Shown: one piece after another, positions 16,655 through 24,982 of the stretch
Position numbering within the stretch: position 1 is the stretch's first letter
Layout of the letters: each line of letters begins with the position of its first letter
Assembly: GCA_017643495.1 (NCBI GenBank)
Contig: JAEPNK010000002.1
Span: 682,001 to 746,000, forward strand
Length of the DNA stretch: 64,000 bases
Direction of reading: 5' to 3'
Source of the DNA: Rhizobiaceae bacterium
GTDB taxonomy: Bacteria; Pseudomonadota; Alphaproteobacteria; Rhizobiales; Rhizobiaceae
Made by a program: the position numbers and the translations under genes
The notes under the pieces: generated by a model
Database searches by the model: none
What the model was told of the DNA's origin: nothing
What the model saw: only the letters and a program-made list of their open reading frames with translations

Positions 16655-17560
16655 ATGCTTTCGTTTCGACAACTGGAAGTCTTCCGTTCCGTGATGATCA
16701 GCGGCTCCATCAGCGCAGCATCCCAGCATCTGAACATAGCCCAGCCAACGGTCACCAACACCATCCGCCGACTTGAAGACGTTCTGAAAGTGCGTTTGTT
16801 CAATCGTTCCGGTGCACGGCTTATACCGACCCGAACTGCCCAGCAGATTTTTGAGGTCGTACAACCTTCGATCAGCGCGCTTGAACAATTGTCCGTCACG
16901 GTTCAGGAAATCGCGGCAGGACAACATGTCATGTTCCGGCTTGGAGTTTCGCCCAGTGTCTCGCAGGCTCTTGCCCCCAAAGCACTGGCCCATCTTGCCC
17001 GGCTAAACCCCGGAGCAAGGTTGCGCATGGACACACTCTCTCTGAAACAGATCAAGGATTATCTCTGGCTGGCGGAAGGGGATTTCGCAGTTACCATTTT
17101 TCCGATCAACGACCCGATCATTGTCTCGCGGCAAATTGCCAGCATCTCGATGGTGTGCCTGGTGCCGGAAGATCATCCATTGGCACAGCGCGACAGTGTC
17201 ACGCTTCAGGATATCGCGGAAGAACGACTGATTTTCTTCCATCCCAACACACCACACGGCAAGAAACTGAAAGAAATGTTCAGGGCGCAGAATATTAAAC
17301 CGCATATCACGATAGAAACGCGGTTTGCGGAAAGTGCGATCAGCCTGATGTACGAGAATTTCGGCATTGCAATTGTTGACGAGCTGACCGGCAGGGCTGT
17401 TCGCCATGACGGGATCCGTGCGGTCTCGATTGAGGGTGTCCCCAGCCTTCCCGTCTTGTTGCACCATCACAAGGATCACGGATCCAAGACAGTGTTGGAC
17501 ATGGCGTTGAAATGCCTTCTTTTGGCAAGTGAGGAACTCGGACTGGACGCCCCAAAATAG
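16655..17560 (+). CDS. LysR-family transcriptional regulator
   Basis: A 301-residue LTTR. The N-terminal winged helix (about 1-60) contains FRQLEVFRSVMISGSISAAS and the recognition helix LNIAQPTVTNTIRRLE; the rest is the periplasmic-binding-protein-like effector domain. It is transcribed away from the AroE-like gene and the NMT1-type importer across 124 bases, the usual geometry for LTTR control of a catabolic operon. The effector is probably the imported compound or an early intermediate (inference). Followed after 83 bases by the isochorismate-synthase-like gene on the same strand. Confidence 0.9.
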   Translation: MLSFRQLEVFRSVMISGSISAASQHLNIAQPTVTNTIRRLEDVLKVRLFNRSGARLIPTRTAQQIFEVVQPSISALEQLSVTVQEIAAGQHVMFRLGVSPSVSQALAPKALAHLARLNPGARLRMDTLSLKQIKDYLWLAEGDFAVTIFPINDPIIVSRQIASISMVCLVPEDHPLAQRDSVTLQDIAEERLIFFHPNTPHGKKLKEMFRAQNIKPHITIETRFAESAISLMYENFGIAIVDELTGRAVRHDGIRAVSIEGVPSLPVLLHHHKDHGSKTVLDMALKCLLLASEELGLDAPK

Positions 17561-17643
17561 CTTTGGGCTATATCAATAACGTCAGTTGTTTGTAGAACAG
17601 TCCGGGATTGCGCGTAGTTTTGTCAAAAACGAGGAACGAATAC

Positions 17644-18840
17644 ATGTCCCTGTCCGGTCAAATGCGTGCATTCCTGAGTGCTGCCCATACCCTGAAATTT
17701 CCGTTTGCAATCTGGTCGCGGCCAGGCAGTAGTGAAACAGAAGCCCTCATAAGCTGCAGCGGGTTGGAAAAACGTCATGTCTTCGAAGAAGGCAACAACA
17801 CCACCGCTCAACCGTTCTTTGCTCTGAACAGTTTTACGCCAGACACCCCCAATATCGCCGACGCCATTCCCGGTGATATCAGGTTGCAGGACAATCAGGC
17901 GGGTTTCTGGAACGGTGAACGTTACACAGACAAACCCGACAGCGCTTCACAGAAGGCTTTTCTTGATGCGGTTTCGGAAGATGAGCCACCATCCCCGATA
18001 CAGGCAGACAACGAAACCACTCCGCCTTGCCAAACGGATGAGACTACCTACCGGTCCATCGTGAAAAAGGCTGTTCAGGCGATGGAAAGAGACGAGTTTC
18101 GCAAGGTCGTCAGTTCACGCGTTGTCAAACGCAAGCTTGCCGACGACCATGACCTTCTCTCGCTCTTTGAGGCACTTTCCCTAAAATTGCCAGCAGCCTT
18201 CGTTTGCCTTGTCAGCCTGCCCGGCCAGGGCGCCTGGCTTGTGGGCACGCCGGAGACCTTGCTATCGGTTCGTAACGGCCAATTGGAGACCATGGCACTC
18301 GCCGGCACCCAATGGGCAGACACAGACGGAGCAGAAAAGGAAATTGACCTGCGCGCTGTTACATGGCCAGACAAGATTATCGAAGAGCAGGCCCTTGTTT
18401 GCCAGTATATCCGGCAGGTTTTTGAGAACAGCGGTGTTAAGGACTACCGGGAACTCGGCCCGCAAACAGTCCGGGCTGCAAATCTTGTTCATTTGAGGTC
18501 GGAATTTGCAGTGGACATTTCCGGCCATGATGCAAGCCTGCCAGCAGCAATTCTGAATGCGATACAGCCTACTTCCGCAGTTTGTGGCTTGCCCAAACAA
18601 CCAGCGCTGGAGTTTCTTGCGCAACATGAAGGATATCAACGGGGCTATTACACCGGCTATCTGGGACCGGTAAATGTCGACGGAACTACCCACTTGTTCG
18701 TCAATCTGCGCACCGCAGAAATCATTGGCGCCAACGCTTATCTCTATGTTGGCGGAGGTCTGGTCAGCAGCTCGGACCCCGAACTTGAATGGCAGGAGAC
18801 TGTCGAGAAAACCAAGACTGTAGGTTCCGTGCTGGCTTGA
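17644..18840 (+). CDS. Isochorismate synthase-like chorismate-binding enzyme (MenF/EntC family)
   Basis: About 398 residues. The C-terminal two thirds carry the chorismate-binding fold: MERDEFRKVVSSRVV near residue 150, LVGTPETLLSVRNG and LETMALAGTQ near 215, then NAIQPTSAVCGLPKQPA, GYQRGYYTGYLGPV and the C-terminal GGGLVSSSDPELEWQET. This is the MenF/EntC/DhbC pattern (chorismate to isochorismate), not anthranilate synthase, whose partner is absent. GAGGAA seven bases before the ATG at 17644 sets the start. No entB, pchB, menD or siderophore gene is in the window, so the pathway is unclear. It may belong with the AroE-like locus or supply a siderophore or quinone precursor made elsewhere. 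Confidence 0.8.
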   Translation: MSLSGQMRAFLSAAHTLKFPFAIWSRPGSSETEALISCSGLEKRHVFEEGNNTTAQPFFALNSFTPDTPNIADAIPGDIRLQDNQAGFWNGERYTDKPDSASQKAFLDAVSEDEPPSPIQADNETTPPCQTDETTYRSIVKKAVQAMERDEFRKVVSSRVVKRKLADDHDLLSLFEALSLKLPAAFVCLVSLPGQGAWLVGTPETLLSVRNGQLETMALAGTQWADTDGAEKEIDLRAVTWPDKIIEEQALVCQYIRQVFENSGVKDYRELGPQTVRAANLVHLRSEFAVDISGHDASLPAAILNAIQPTSAVCGLPKQPALEFLAQHEGYQRGYYTGYLGPVNVDGTTHLFVNLRTAEIIGANAYLYVGGGLVSSSDPELEWQETVEKTKTVGSVLA

Positions 18841-18870
18841 AATCCAGGGACACGACCTGCCCGCCTGTGC

Positions 18871-18888
18871 TTGCCGGAAAACCGGCAA
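18871..18888. terminator. Hairpin in convergent intergenic region
   Basis: TTGCCGG-AAAA-CCGGCAA, a 7-base-pair perfect stem with a 4-base loop, lies 30 bases after the isochorismate-synthase-like stop. It has no T tract, so it is a weak terminator candidate or an mRNA 3-prime-end structure. Confidence 0.4.
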
Positions 18889-18929
18889 CCACGTGATGCA
18901 AACTTGTACAATGCGGCTTGTTTCTTGTT

Positions 18930-18955
18930 GCGGATCGCTGTCAGGCGCGATCCGC
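18930..18955 (-). terminator. Hairpin at the end of the MBL gene
   Basis: GCGGATCGC and GCGATCCGC form a 9-base-pair perfect stem with an 8-base loop, overlapping the last codons of the metallo-beta-lactamase-fold gene. There is no T run after it on the minus strand. It may protect the 3-prime end of the liv operon transcript or end transcription with Rho. Confidence 0.4.
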
Positions 18956-19780
18956 ACGTTCCTTGTCCCCAGCCAAATCCGGAAGCTCAAAGGCCACGTT
19001 TTCGCCAAAGCAGAAAGACAGGTCCTTTTGCTTGCGCACCCAGTCCGCGGACAGGGAGACTTCTCCGGTCTCCGCCCATTTGGTATTTGACTGCAACCCC
19101 ATCCACTCATCAGGCGGACCAAGTGTTGAAGCCCGGTGCGTCACATTCCAGATAAAATAATGGTGCGGCACGACAACCTTGGCCGAAAGCTTCTGACGAA
19201 TGTCTGCCGCCTGCTCATAGCCAAGCACATGCTGGGAGCCATCAATGGGAAGCAATGCAATATCTATTTCACCAATTCTCTTCCAGATATCATCCGACAC
19301 ATTCGGGCGGTTGTCTCCCCAATGCAATATCCGCAACCCACCAACCTCTATGACAATGATCGTGTTGTCGAAAGATCGCCAGTTGTTGGGCGGACGGGTT
19401 TCCATGGGTGTTAGCTTGCGCGTAAGCCCTGACCAGTCAACATCCGCATGCGAACAGTCTGAAACATGCTTGTCTGCAATCCCTATTATCGCAACATCGG
19501 CAAATTCATAACGCCCGATCAAACGATCCAGAAGTGTGCTGGCATGCAGGGAATGCAAATTGTCATGGTCAAAATGGGCATGGGTGGAAATTCCGATATC
19601 AACCTCGACTTCAGGGAAATCGTAAAGGTACCAGTTCCAGGTTCCCCAAGGCGGATTGCGCCACGGATCAATCATGACCGTGAGACCTGAAGGTGCTGTT
19701 ATCCGGAATGCTGATCCCCCGAAATAGGCAAGCTTGATTTCTTCCGAAACCGGTTTTGCCGATTCCTGAAAACCGATCAT
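18941..19780 (-). CDS. Metallo-beta-lactamase-fold metal-dependent hydrolase (UlaG-like)
   Basis: About 279 residues from the ATG at 19780. The MBL signature STHAHFDHDNL (HxHxDH) lies about 65 residues in, after IKLAYFGGSAFRI and MIDPWRNPP, which mark the UlaG/NAPE-PLD-like branch rather than true beta-lactamases. Further metal ligands are likely in LHWGDNRPN and VVVPHHYFIW. The frame stays open upstream to 19957, overlapping the CMD gene by 76 bases, and an in-frame TTG sits at 19855, so the start is uncertain. It is the last gene of the liv operon and probably hydrolyses an ester, lactone or phosphodiester derived from the imported ligand. Confidence 0.8.
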   Translation of the reverse strand: MIGFQESAKPVSEEIKLAYFGGSAFRITAPSGLTVMIDPWRNPPWGTWNWYLYDFPEVEVDIGISTHAHFDHDNLHSLHASTLLDRLIGRYEFADVAIIGIADKHVSDCSHADVDWSGLTRKLTPMETRPPNNWRSFDNTIIVIEVGGLRILHWGDNRPNVSDDIWKRIGEIDIALLPIDGSQHVLGYEQAADIRQKLSAKVVVPHHYFIWNVTHRASTLGPPDEWMGLQSNTKWAETGEVSLSADWVRKQKDLSFCFGENVAFELPDLAGDKERADRA

Positions 19781-19881
19781 TCGATTGTTGTTTTCACTTT
19801 GTTTCCAGGCCCACAGGCCCTCGTTTATACGATCCGACAGTTTGTATCTCCCCAAGTTGAAATTTGAGCCGAAAGGCCGGG

Positions 19882-20427
19882 TCAGGTGAGCATTCGCTCG
19901 ACCCCCTCCTCCATCTCGATCTGGAGAGAGTCGTTGAAGCGGTTGAAGAAGCCGCACAAGGCGATGCGAAGCGTCAGTTCAACAACCTGCTCTTCGGTAA
20001 AGTGCTCTTTGAGGTCAGTGAATATCTGGTCTCGCATGTACTGGAAATTGTTGGTCACCTGCACGGCATAATCCCGAACAAGGATATCGACATCATCGAA
20101 ACCGTCCGGCCGTTCATCCAGAATGTGCTCCACAGCATCCGCACTGAGCCCGTATTCAATTGCACGGGGTGTGTGATGGGCAATGCAGTATTCACACTTG
20201 TTGATTGTGGAAACCGTTACCAGGGAAATTTCCAGATAGCGTTTGGGCAACACGGCCTCATCATAGAAATCCAGCAACAGACCCATGATATGCTTGAGTG
20301 CGGGCGGTCGATGGGCAAACACTTTCACCTGATTGAGAAACGGTCCGTATTCCCTGGCATAGCGCTCATAGATCGGACGCACTTCTTCCGGCACTTCATC
20401 AATTTCAACATCTCTTACACGTGCCAT
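19882..20427 (-). CDS. Carboxymuconolactone decarboxylase / AhpD-family protein
   Basis: About 181 residues, all-alpha CMD fold. The redox-active AhpD-type motif is KCEYCIAHH near residue 91 (Cys-x-x-Cys-x-x-x-His). The ATG at 20427 is chosen because GGGAG lies seven bases upstream. Members of this family are peroxidase-linked thiol reductases, gamma-carboxymuconolactone decarboxylases or accessory proteins of catabolic operons; the CxxC form favours an AhpD-like redox role. It follows the LivK gene, separated by a strong hairpin, and precedes the MBL hydrolase. No function can be fixed. Confidence 0.82.
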   Translation of the reverse strand: MARVRDVEIDEVPEEVRPIYERYAREYGPFLNQVKVFAHRPPALKHIMGLLLDFYDEAVLPKRYLEISLVTVSTINKCEYCIAHHTPRAIEYGLSADAVEHILDERPDGFDDVDILVRDYAVQVTNNFQYMRDQIFTDLKEHFTEEQVVELTLRIALCGFFNRFNDSLQIEMEEGVERMLT

Positions 20428-20450
20428 TGCACAACTCCCTTGAATTTGGC

Positions 20451-20471
20451 GAGGGGGCTCTTTGCCCCCTC
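20451..20471 (-). repeat. Intercistronic hairpin after livK
   Basis: GAGGGGGC-TCTTT-GCCCCCTC forms a perfect 8-base-pair, very G+C-rich stem between the binding-protein stop and the CMD start. There is no T tract. Such structures after a binding-protein gene usually stabilise its mRNA or thin out downstream expression. Confidence 0.55.
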
Positions 20472-20480
20472 TCAACATGC

Positions 20481-21689
20481 TCAGAATTCCAGACGTTCCA
20501 GAACCACGTCCTTGCCGTCCTTGATTTCAGACAGCTGGAAATCACGCCCCAGAACCATGCCCTCTTCATCAAACTCGGTACTGCCGGATGCGCCGGAATA
20601 GTTGATTTCCTTTCCTGCACGCAGTGCAGCCAGGCCATCCGCCACATTGTAGACCGTTTCCTTGCCCTCACCCGTCGTCACATCCCAGACAGCCTTGGCA
20701 ATCGCAGCCCGGTCAGTTGAGCCGGCCTTTTCAATGGCAAGCAGAAGGGTAGACATCTGGTCACGCCCTGCGGTTCCGAACGGGTGCTGCACAGAACCGG
20801 TATCTTCCAGTCCGGCCTCTCCAAGATATTCCTTGTATGCAGGGGAATTGATGGCTGGCACGGGGAAACCGTGAATAACGCCGTCCGCTGCTGCCCCGAC
20901 CGCATCCTTGAACTGGTTGCCGGTGGACAGGGAAGTCGTAATAACCGTGCCTTCGTAACCTTGGCGGAAGATTTCCTTGTAGACAGCCGTGAAATCCGCG
21001 ACGTAGGACGGAATGAATACCGCCTCCGGGTTTTGCGAAATCAGCTGGGTTACCTCGGAACGATAAGAGGACTGGCCTGCATTGTAGTAGAAAGGCTCCT
21101 GGACAAGTGCATCCTTGCCGACAACTTCAATAAATCCGTCCATCATTGAACGTGTGAAATCGTTGTTGAGAGCCATCATCGCGTATTTTTCAATTCCGCG
21201 TCCCTTGGCAAGATTGGCGATTGCCCTGCCCCAGATCGGTGAAAGCGGCTGGAAATTGAAAACCAGGCCTTTCTTGTCAGCAACCGGAATGTCTGCGCTG
21301 GATGATGTACACATCTGGATGACATTCGCACTTTGACATTTCGGCATGATGCCAAGTGTCACCGACGATGACCATGTGCCGATAATCCCAAGCACCTGGT
21401 TCACATTGATCAGCTTGTCGGCTGCACGAACCGCCGTTTCCGGGTTGGTTTCAGAGTTTTCCTGAAAGAGCCTGATCTGCTGGTCGAGGACGCCGCCTGA
21501 AGCATTAACGGCATCAACCACCCGTTTGTGGGATGCTGTGATGTTTGGACCGAACGGACCACCGCCACCAGTGTTGGGGGTCAGTGACCCGATCGCTATT
21601 TCCGCAGGTTGCGCGCGCAGGATACTGGGGGTCACGAGGGCAGCAGTACTACCGGCCAGGAGGCCGCGGCGGGTAAATGAGAGTTTCAT
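20481..21689 (-). CDS. Branched-chain amino acid-type ABC transporter substrate-binding protein (LivK-like)
   Basis: A 402-residue HAAT-family binding protein. The N-terminus SFTRRGLLAGSTAALV has a twin-arginine-like signal and cleavage near ILRAQPAEI. The mature protein starts IAIGSLTPNTGGGGPFGPN, the usual Peripla_BP_6 opening. A good ribosome binding site (AAGGAG) precedes the ATG. It ends the importer part of the operon TetR-livG-livF-livH-livM-livK. LivK-type systems bind branched-chain amino acids but also amides, aromatic acids and other ligands. The CMD and MBL genes downstream argue for a non-amino-acid ligand (inference). Confidence 0.88.
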   Translation of the reverse strand: MKLSFTRRGLLAGSTAALVTPSILRAQPAEIAIGSLTPNTGGGGPFGPNITASHKRVVDAVNASGGVLDQQIRLFQENSETNPETAVRAADKLINVNQVLGIIGTWSSSVTLGIMPKCQSANVIQMCTSSSADIPVADKKGLVFNFQPLSPIWGRAIANLAKGRGIEKYAMMALNNDFTRSMMDGFIEVVGKDALVQEPFYYNAGQSSYRSEVTQLISQNPEAVFIPSYVADFTAVYKEIFRQGYEGTVITTSLSTGNQFKDAVGAAADGVIHGFPVPAINSPAYKEYLGEAGLEDTGSVQHPFGTAGRDQMSTLLLAIEKAGSTDRAAIAKAVWDVTTGEGKETVYNVADGLAALRAGKEINYSGASGSTEFDEEGMVLGRDFQLSEIKDGKDVVLERLEF

Positions 21690-21740
21690 TGTATTCTCCT
21701 TGTTAGCTCAGGTGTGGTTGTGCCGTTTAGACCAGCATCT

Positions 21741-22643
21741 CTAGTTTGGTTTGAATTGGAATTTGGTTTCGGGAAGAAGCCCGCGTGGCCGTATCCGCAG
21801 CGTCACGATCAGCAACAATCCGATCATGATGATCCGCAGGGCCGACATTTTTTCGGCATCCAGAATGTCAACGAAATCACCGATGAAACGCGTCCCCTCA
21901 AGAAACACCATGACCGCACCCGCACCAATCAGGATGCCCCGGTTGTTGCCGGCTCCGCCGACAATCACGGACATCCAGATGAACATCGCAACCATGGGAA
22001 GAAATACTTCAGGGCTGATGTTCTGGGTGTAGTGGGCATAAAGCGCTCCCGCCAATCCCATGAAGAATGTGCCTACCGCAAAGATCTGGATACGATGACG
22101 AAGAACATTTTTGCCCAGCACTCCCGCAACCACATCGTCTTCACGAATTGCACGGAGCGTGCGCCCCATCGGGGACTTGCGGATACGTTCACAAACGAAA
22201 AAGGTCAGACAAACAAAAACCGCCACAAAAAACAGGTAGAAAAGGGGATAGTTTTCCGCGCTTACGAAATCCCTGAATGGCTGTGCCTCTATCCGCAATC
22301 CCCGCGGACCTTCCGTTATGCGGTCCTCGTTCAGAACAATCAGCCGAATGACCTCCCCCACCCCGAGAGTAACGATTGCCAGAAAATCTTCACGCAACCG
22401 CATGGACAACAGGGCAACGCATCCCCCGACCAGCATGCCGACCAGACAGGCTGCAGGGATAGCCAGACCAACCGGAACACCCAGCTTGGTCGTCAGCAAG
22501 CCGGAAGCATATGCCCCCAGCGCATAAAAGCCGGCTACCCCGAAATTCACCATTCCGGTAATGCCCCATTGCAGGTTCAAAGCCAGGGCCAGAATCATGA
22601 AAAACCCGATATAGGTTCCCATTGAAATCAGGTATGCGCTCAT
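21741..22643 (-). CDS. ABC transporter permease, LivM type
   Basis: A 300-residue permease of the BPD_transp_2 family with about eight to nine hydrophobic segments. The family hallmarks are NLQWGITGMVNFGVAGFYALGAY near residue 22 (shown in part) and the cytoplasmic loop SPMGRTLRAIREDDVVAGVLG near residue 176, which docks onto the ATPases. It overlaps the LivH gene by an ATGA junction, and 51 bases separate it from livK. It forms the heterodimeric channel with LivH in the inner membrane. Confidence 0.9.
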   Translation of the reverse strand: MSAYLISMGTYIGFFMILALALNLQWGITGMVNFGVAGFYALGAYASGLLTTKLGVPVGLAIPAACLVGMLVGGCVALLSMRLREDFLAIVTLGVGEVIRLIVLNEDRITEGPRGLRIEAQPFRDFVSAENYPLFYLFFVAVFVCLTFFVCERIRKSPMGRTLRAIREDDVVAGVLGKNVLRHRIQIFAVGTFFMGLAGALYAHYTQNISPEVFLPMVAMFIWMSVIVGGAGNNRGILIGAGAVMVFLEGTRFIGDFVDILDAEKMSALRIIMIGLLLIVTLRIRPRGLLPETKFQFKPN

Positions 22644-23503
22644 TTCTTAATCTCCAGAGTGCCGAACAGGCCTTGCGGACGGACAAGCAGCAGAACAGCG
22701 ATAATCGCAAAGCCGACACCAACCTTGTAGGTTGATGGTATGATCAGGAATGTCGCTTCTTCTGCGAGCCCCACCAGAATGGCACCTACCATTGCGCCAT
22801 ATGGCGAGCCGATACCGCCAAGAATAGCTGCGGCAAAGATCGGAATTGTCAGGTTCCAGCCGACAAGCGGTTCAATCACCAGATCAAGACCTGCAAAGAC
22901 CCCGGTCAGACCGAACAACAGACCGCACAAGGCCGTGGTGAACGCAGTAATCCAGGTTGCATTCACGCCACGAATGGCAGCCAGCATGGGGTTGTCTGCA
23001 ACAGCACGCATTGCGCGGCCAATCCGTGTATGCGCCAGCAGAAAGTGCAAACCCACTGCAATCAGGCCTGAAAAAATGATGATTTCCACCTGCTCACGCG
23101 TAATCCTCGCATCCATGAATTTCCACGGTCGCTCAAGGGGAATATTGAACCCCCGCACATCTGCCGAGTAAAACAGCCTGATAACATTTTCGATGATAAA
23201 CGCCGCCGCAATAGACACCACAAGAAGGGTGACAGGTGACTGGTCCTGCATCGGACGGAACACGACGACATGGGTAAGCCAGACCACAACGGCCGTTATG
23301 ATCATCGCGCCTCCGCTGGCAACGACCAGAGGCAGACCGAGAGAAACATTGAGTGAATAGGCGGCAAAGGCACCCACTGTAATGTATGCACCGATGGCAA
23401 AATTCGGAAATCTCAAAATTCCGAACAACAGCGAAAAAGCCATTGCAGGAGGCGCAATCAGGGCGGCATTGACAAGGGCGTTTACAAGAAGTTGCAGGCT
23501 CAT
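22640..23503 (-). CDS. ABC transporter permease, LivH type
   Basis: A 287-residue permease with about eight transmembrane segments. Visible landmarks are the N-terminal LLFGILRFPNFAIGAY and the cytoplasmic coupling loop TRIGRAMRAVADNPMLAAIRG near residue 158, followed by LDLVIEPLVGWNLTIPIFAAAILGG in the core. It overlaps livF upstream and livM downstream by four bases each, so the importer genes are translated as a unit. Partner of LivM. Confidence 0.9.
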   Translation of the reverse strand: MSLQLLVNALVNAALIAPPAMAFSLLFGILRFPNFAIGAYITVGAFAAYSLNVSLGLPLVVASGGAMIITAVVVWLTHVVVFRPMQDQSPVTLLVVSIAAAFIIENVIRLFYSADVRGFNIPLERPWKFMDARITREQVEIIIFSGLIAVGLHFLLAHTRIGRAMRAVADNPMLAAIRGVNATWITAFTTALCGLLFGLTGVFAGLDLVIEPLVGWNLTIPIFAAAILGGIGSPYGAMVGAILVGLAEEATFLIIPSTYKVGVGFAIIAVLLLVRPQGLFGTLEIKK

Positions 23504-24216
23504 GTTCGGGATCCAAGATAGAGTTCGGAAACGCTTTTGGACTCCAGAAGGTCACTGGCCGCTCCCTCCATGGCGATTTGTCCGCCGGCCATTACAATAC
23601 CGCGATGTGAGATTTTCAGGCCTTGAATGGCGTTCTGCTCAACCATCAGGATGGCAACGCCCTGGCCGTTCACGCGAACGACGGTGTCAAACATCTGCCC
23701 AACCATAAGCGGAGATAATCCGGCTGAAGGTTCATCAAGCAACAGGATGCGTGGTGACAACATCAGTGCCATTCCAAACGCTACCATCTGCCTTTGCCCC
23801 CCGGAGAGATCGCCGGCACGAACATGTTTCAGCGGCACTAGATCGGGAAACATCTCATATACTTCGTCACGTGCAGCATTCGTGCGCTGTTCGTCTATCC
23901 ACCCGCCCATTGCCAGGTTTTCATGGGTTGTCATCTGTCTGAAAACATTGGCTTCCTGGGGAACGTAAGCCATGCCCGACCGGGCAACTTCGGCAGCACT
24001 TTGGCCGGTAACATTCCTGCCGGCGACCTCTATCTGCCCATCTATCGGCGGCAACACACCAGCTATGGTTTTCAGCAAGGTCGACTTTCCCGCCCCATTG
24101 GGGCCGATAATGCAGGTAATCTCCCCTGCAGCCACTTTCAGTGAAACATCACTGCATATGACTGCCTTGCCATATCCGGAAGTAAGCTCACGCGTTTCCA
24201 GCAAAACTTCAGGCAT
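23500..24216 (-). CDS. ABC transporter ATP-binding protein, LivF type
   Basis: About 238 residues. Walker A GPNGAGKSTLLKTIAG is near residue 37, signature LSGGQRQMVAFGMALM near 138, Walker B LLLDEPSAGLSPLM, and the switch VEQNAIQGLKISHRG. The shorter length and the EQNA switch motif identify the LivF branch. The ATG at 24216 is used rather than the adjacent TTG; it overlaps the livG end by eight bases. Powers import together with LivG. Confidence 0.9.
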   Translation of the reverse strand: MPEVLLETRELTSGYGKAVICSDVSLKVAAGEITCIIGPNGAGKSTLLKTIAGVLPPIDGQIEVAGRNVTGQSAAEVARSGMAYVPQEANVFRQMTTHENLAMGGWIDEQRTNAARDEVYEMFPDLVPLKHVRAGDLSGGQRQMVAFGMALMLSPRILLLDEPSAGLSPLMVGQMFDTVVRVNGQGVAILMVEQNAIQGLKISHRGIVMAGGQIAMEGAASDLLESKSVSELYLGSRT

Positions 24217-24982
24217 CAACAGCGCTCCCCAGATAAGCTTCGATTACGGTCTGGTCAGCCCGCACTTCATCAAACGTGCCGGACATGAGATGCGCGCCTT
24301 GGGCCATCACAACCACGGGATCACAAAGCTGGGCAATCAGGTCCATGTCATGCTCTACAAGCAGGAATGTCTTTCCATGCTCGGTGTTGAGACGACGGAT
24401 CATGTCCGTCAGCGTTTTCATCAGGGCCGGGTTTACCCCTGCCCCCGGCTCATCCAGCAGGATCAGGTCACAATCGATCATCAGTGTTCTGGCAAGTTCC
24501 AGAAGCTTCTTCTGGCCGCCGGAAAGATCCGCGGCATATGCATCGCGCAACGGTTCAAGCCTGGAAATTTCCAGAACTTCTTCTGCTCGTTCATATATCT
24601 CGCGATCCCGCTCCCTGACCGCTTGGGGGCGCGAGAAAACGGGCCAGAGTTTTTCACCGAGTTGTTGTTGCGGAGACAGCATGAGGTTTTCAAGAACCGT
24701 CATTCGCCCGAATTCCCGTGACAACTGGAATGTCCGGATCAGGCCCTGTCTTGCCCGCAGATATGGAGCAAGTTTCGTGATGTCATTGCCGTTGTACGTT
24801 ACCTGTCCCGAATGCGGGCGAATAACGCCACTGAGCAGATTGAACAAGGTAGACTTGCCTGCACCGTTCGGACCGATAAGACCCGTTATGGAGCCTTGCT
24901 CAACGTCAATTGACATGTCCCGGACGGCATGAATTCCCCCGAAACTGCGCGACAGGTTTTTGGCCTGGAGCATCACTGTCAT
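24209..24982 (-). CDS. ABC transporter ATP-binding protein, LivG type
   Basis: A 257-residue ATPase with Walker A GPNGAGKSTLFNLLSG near residue 37, signature LSGGQKKLLELARTLM near 150, Walker B LILLDEPGAGVNPALM and the EHDMDLI switch typical of LivG. The C-terminal extension VRADQTVIEAYLG is the family-specific tail. It overlaps the TetR gene upstream by ATGA, so regulator and importer are translationally coupled. Confidence 0.9.
   Translation of the reverse strand: MTVMLQAKNLSRSFGGIHAVRDMSIDVEQGSITGLIGPNGAGKSTLFNLLSGVIRPHSGQVTYNGNDITKLAPYLRARQGLIRTFQLSREFGRMTVLENLMLSPQQQLGEKLWPVFSRPQAVRERDREIYERAEEVLEISRLEPLRDAYAADLSGGQKKLLELARTLMIDCDLILLDEPGAGVNPALMKTLTDMIRRLNTEHGKTFLLVEHDMDLIAQLCDPVVVMAQGAHLMSGTFDEVRADQTVIEAYLGSAVDA

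Noticed and set aside
18262-19122. A 286-codon minus-strand open frame over the isochorismate synthase end
   Set aside because: It overlaps two better-supported genes and carries no family motif.
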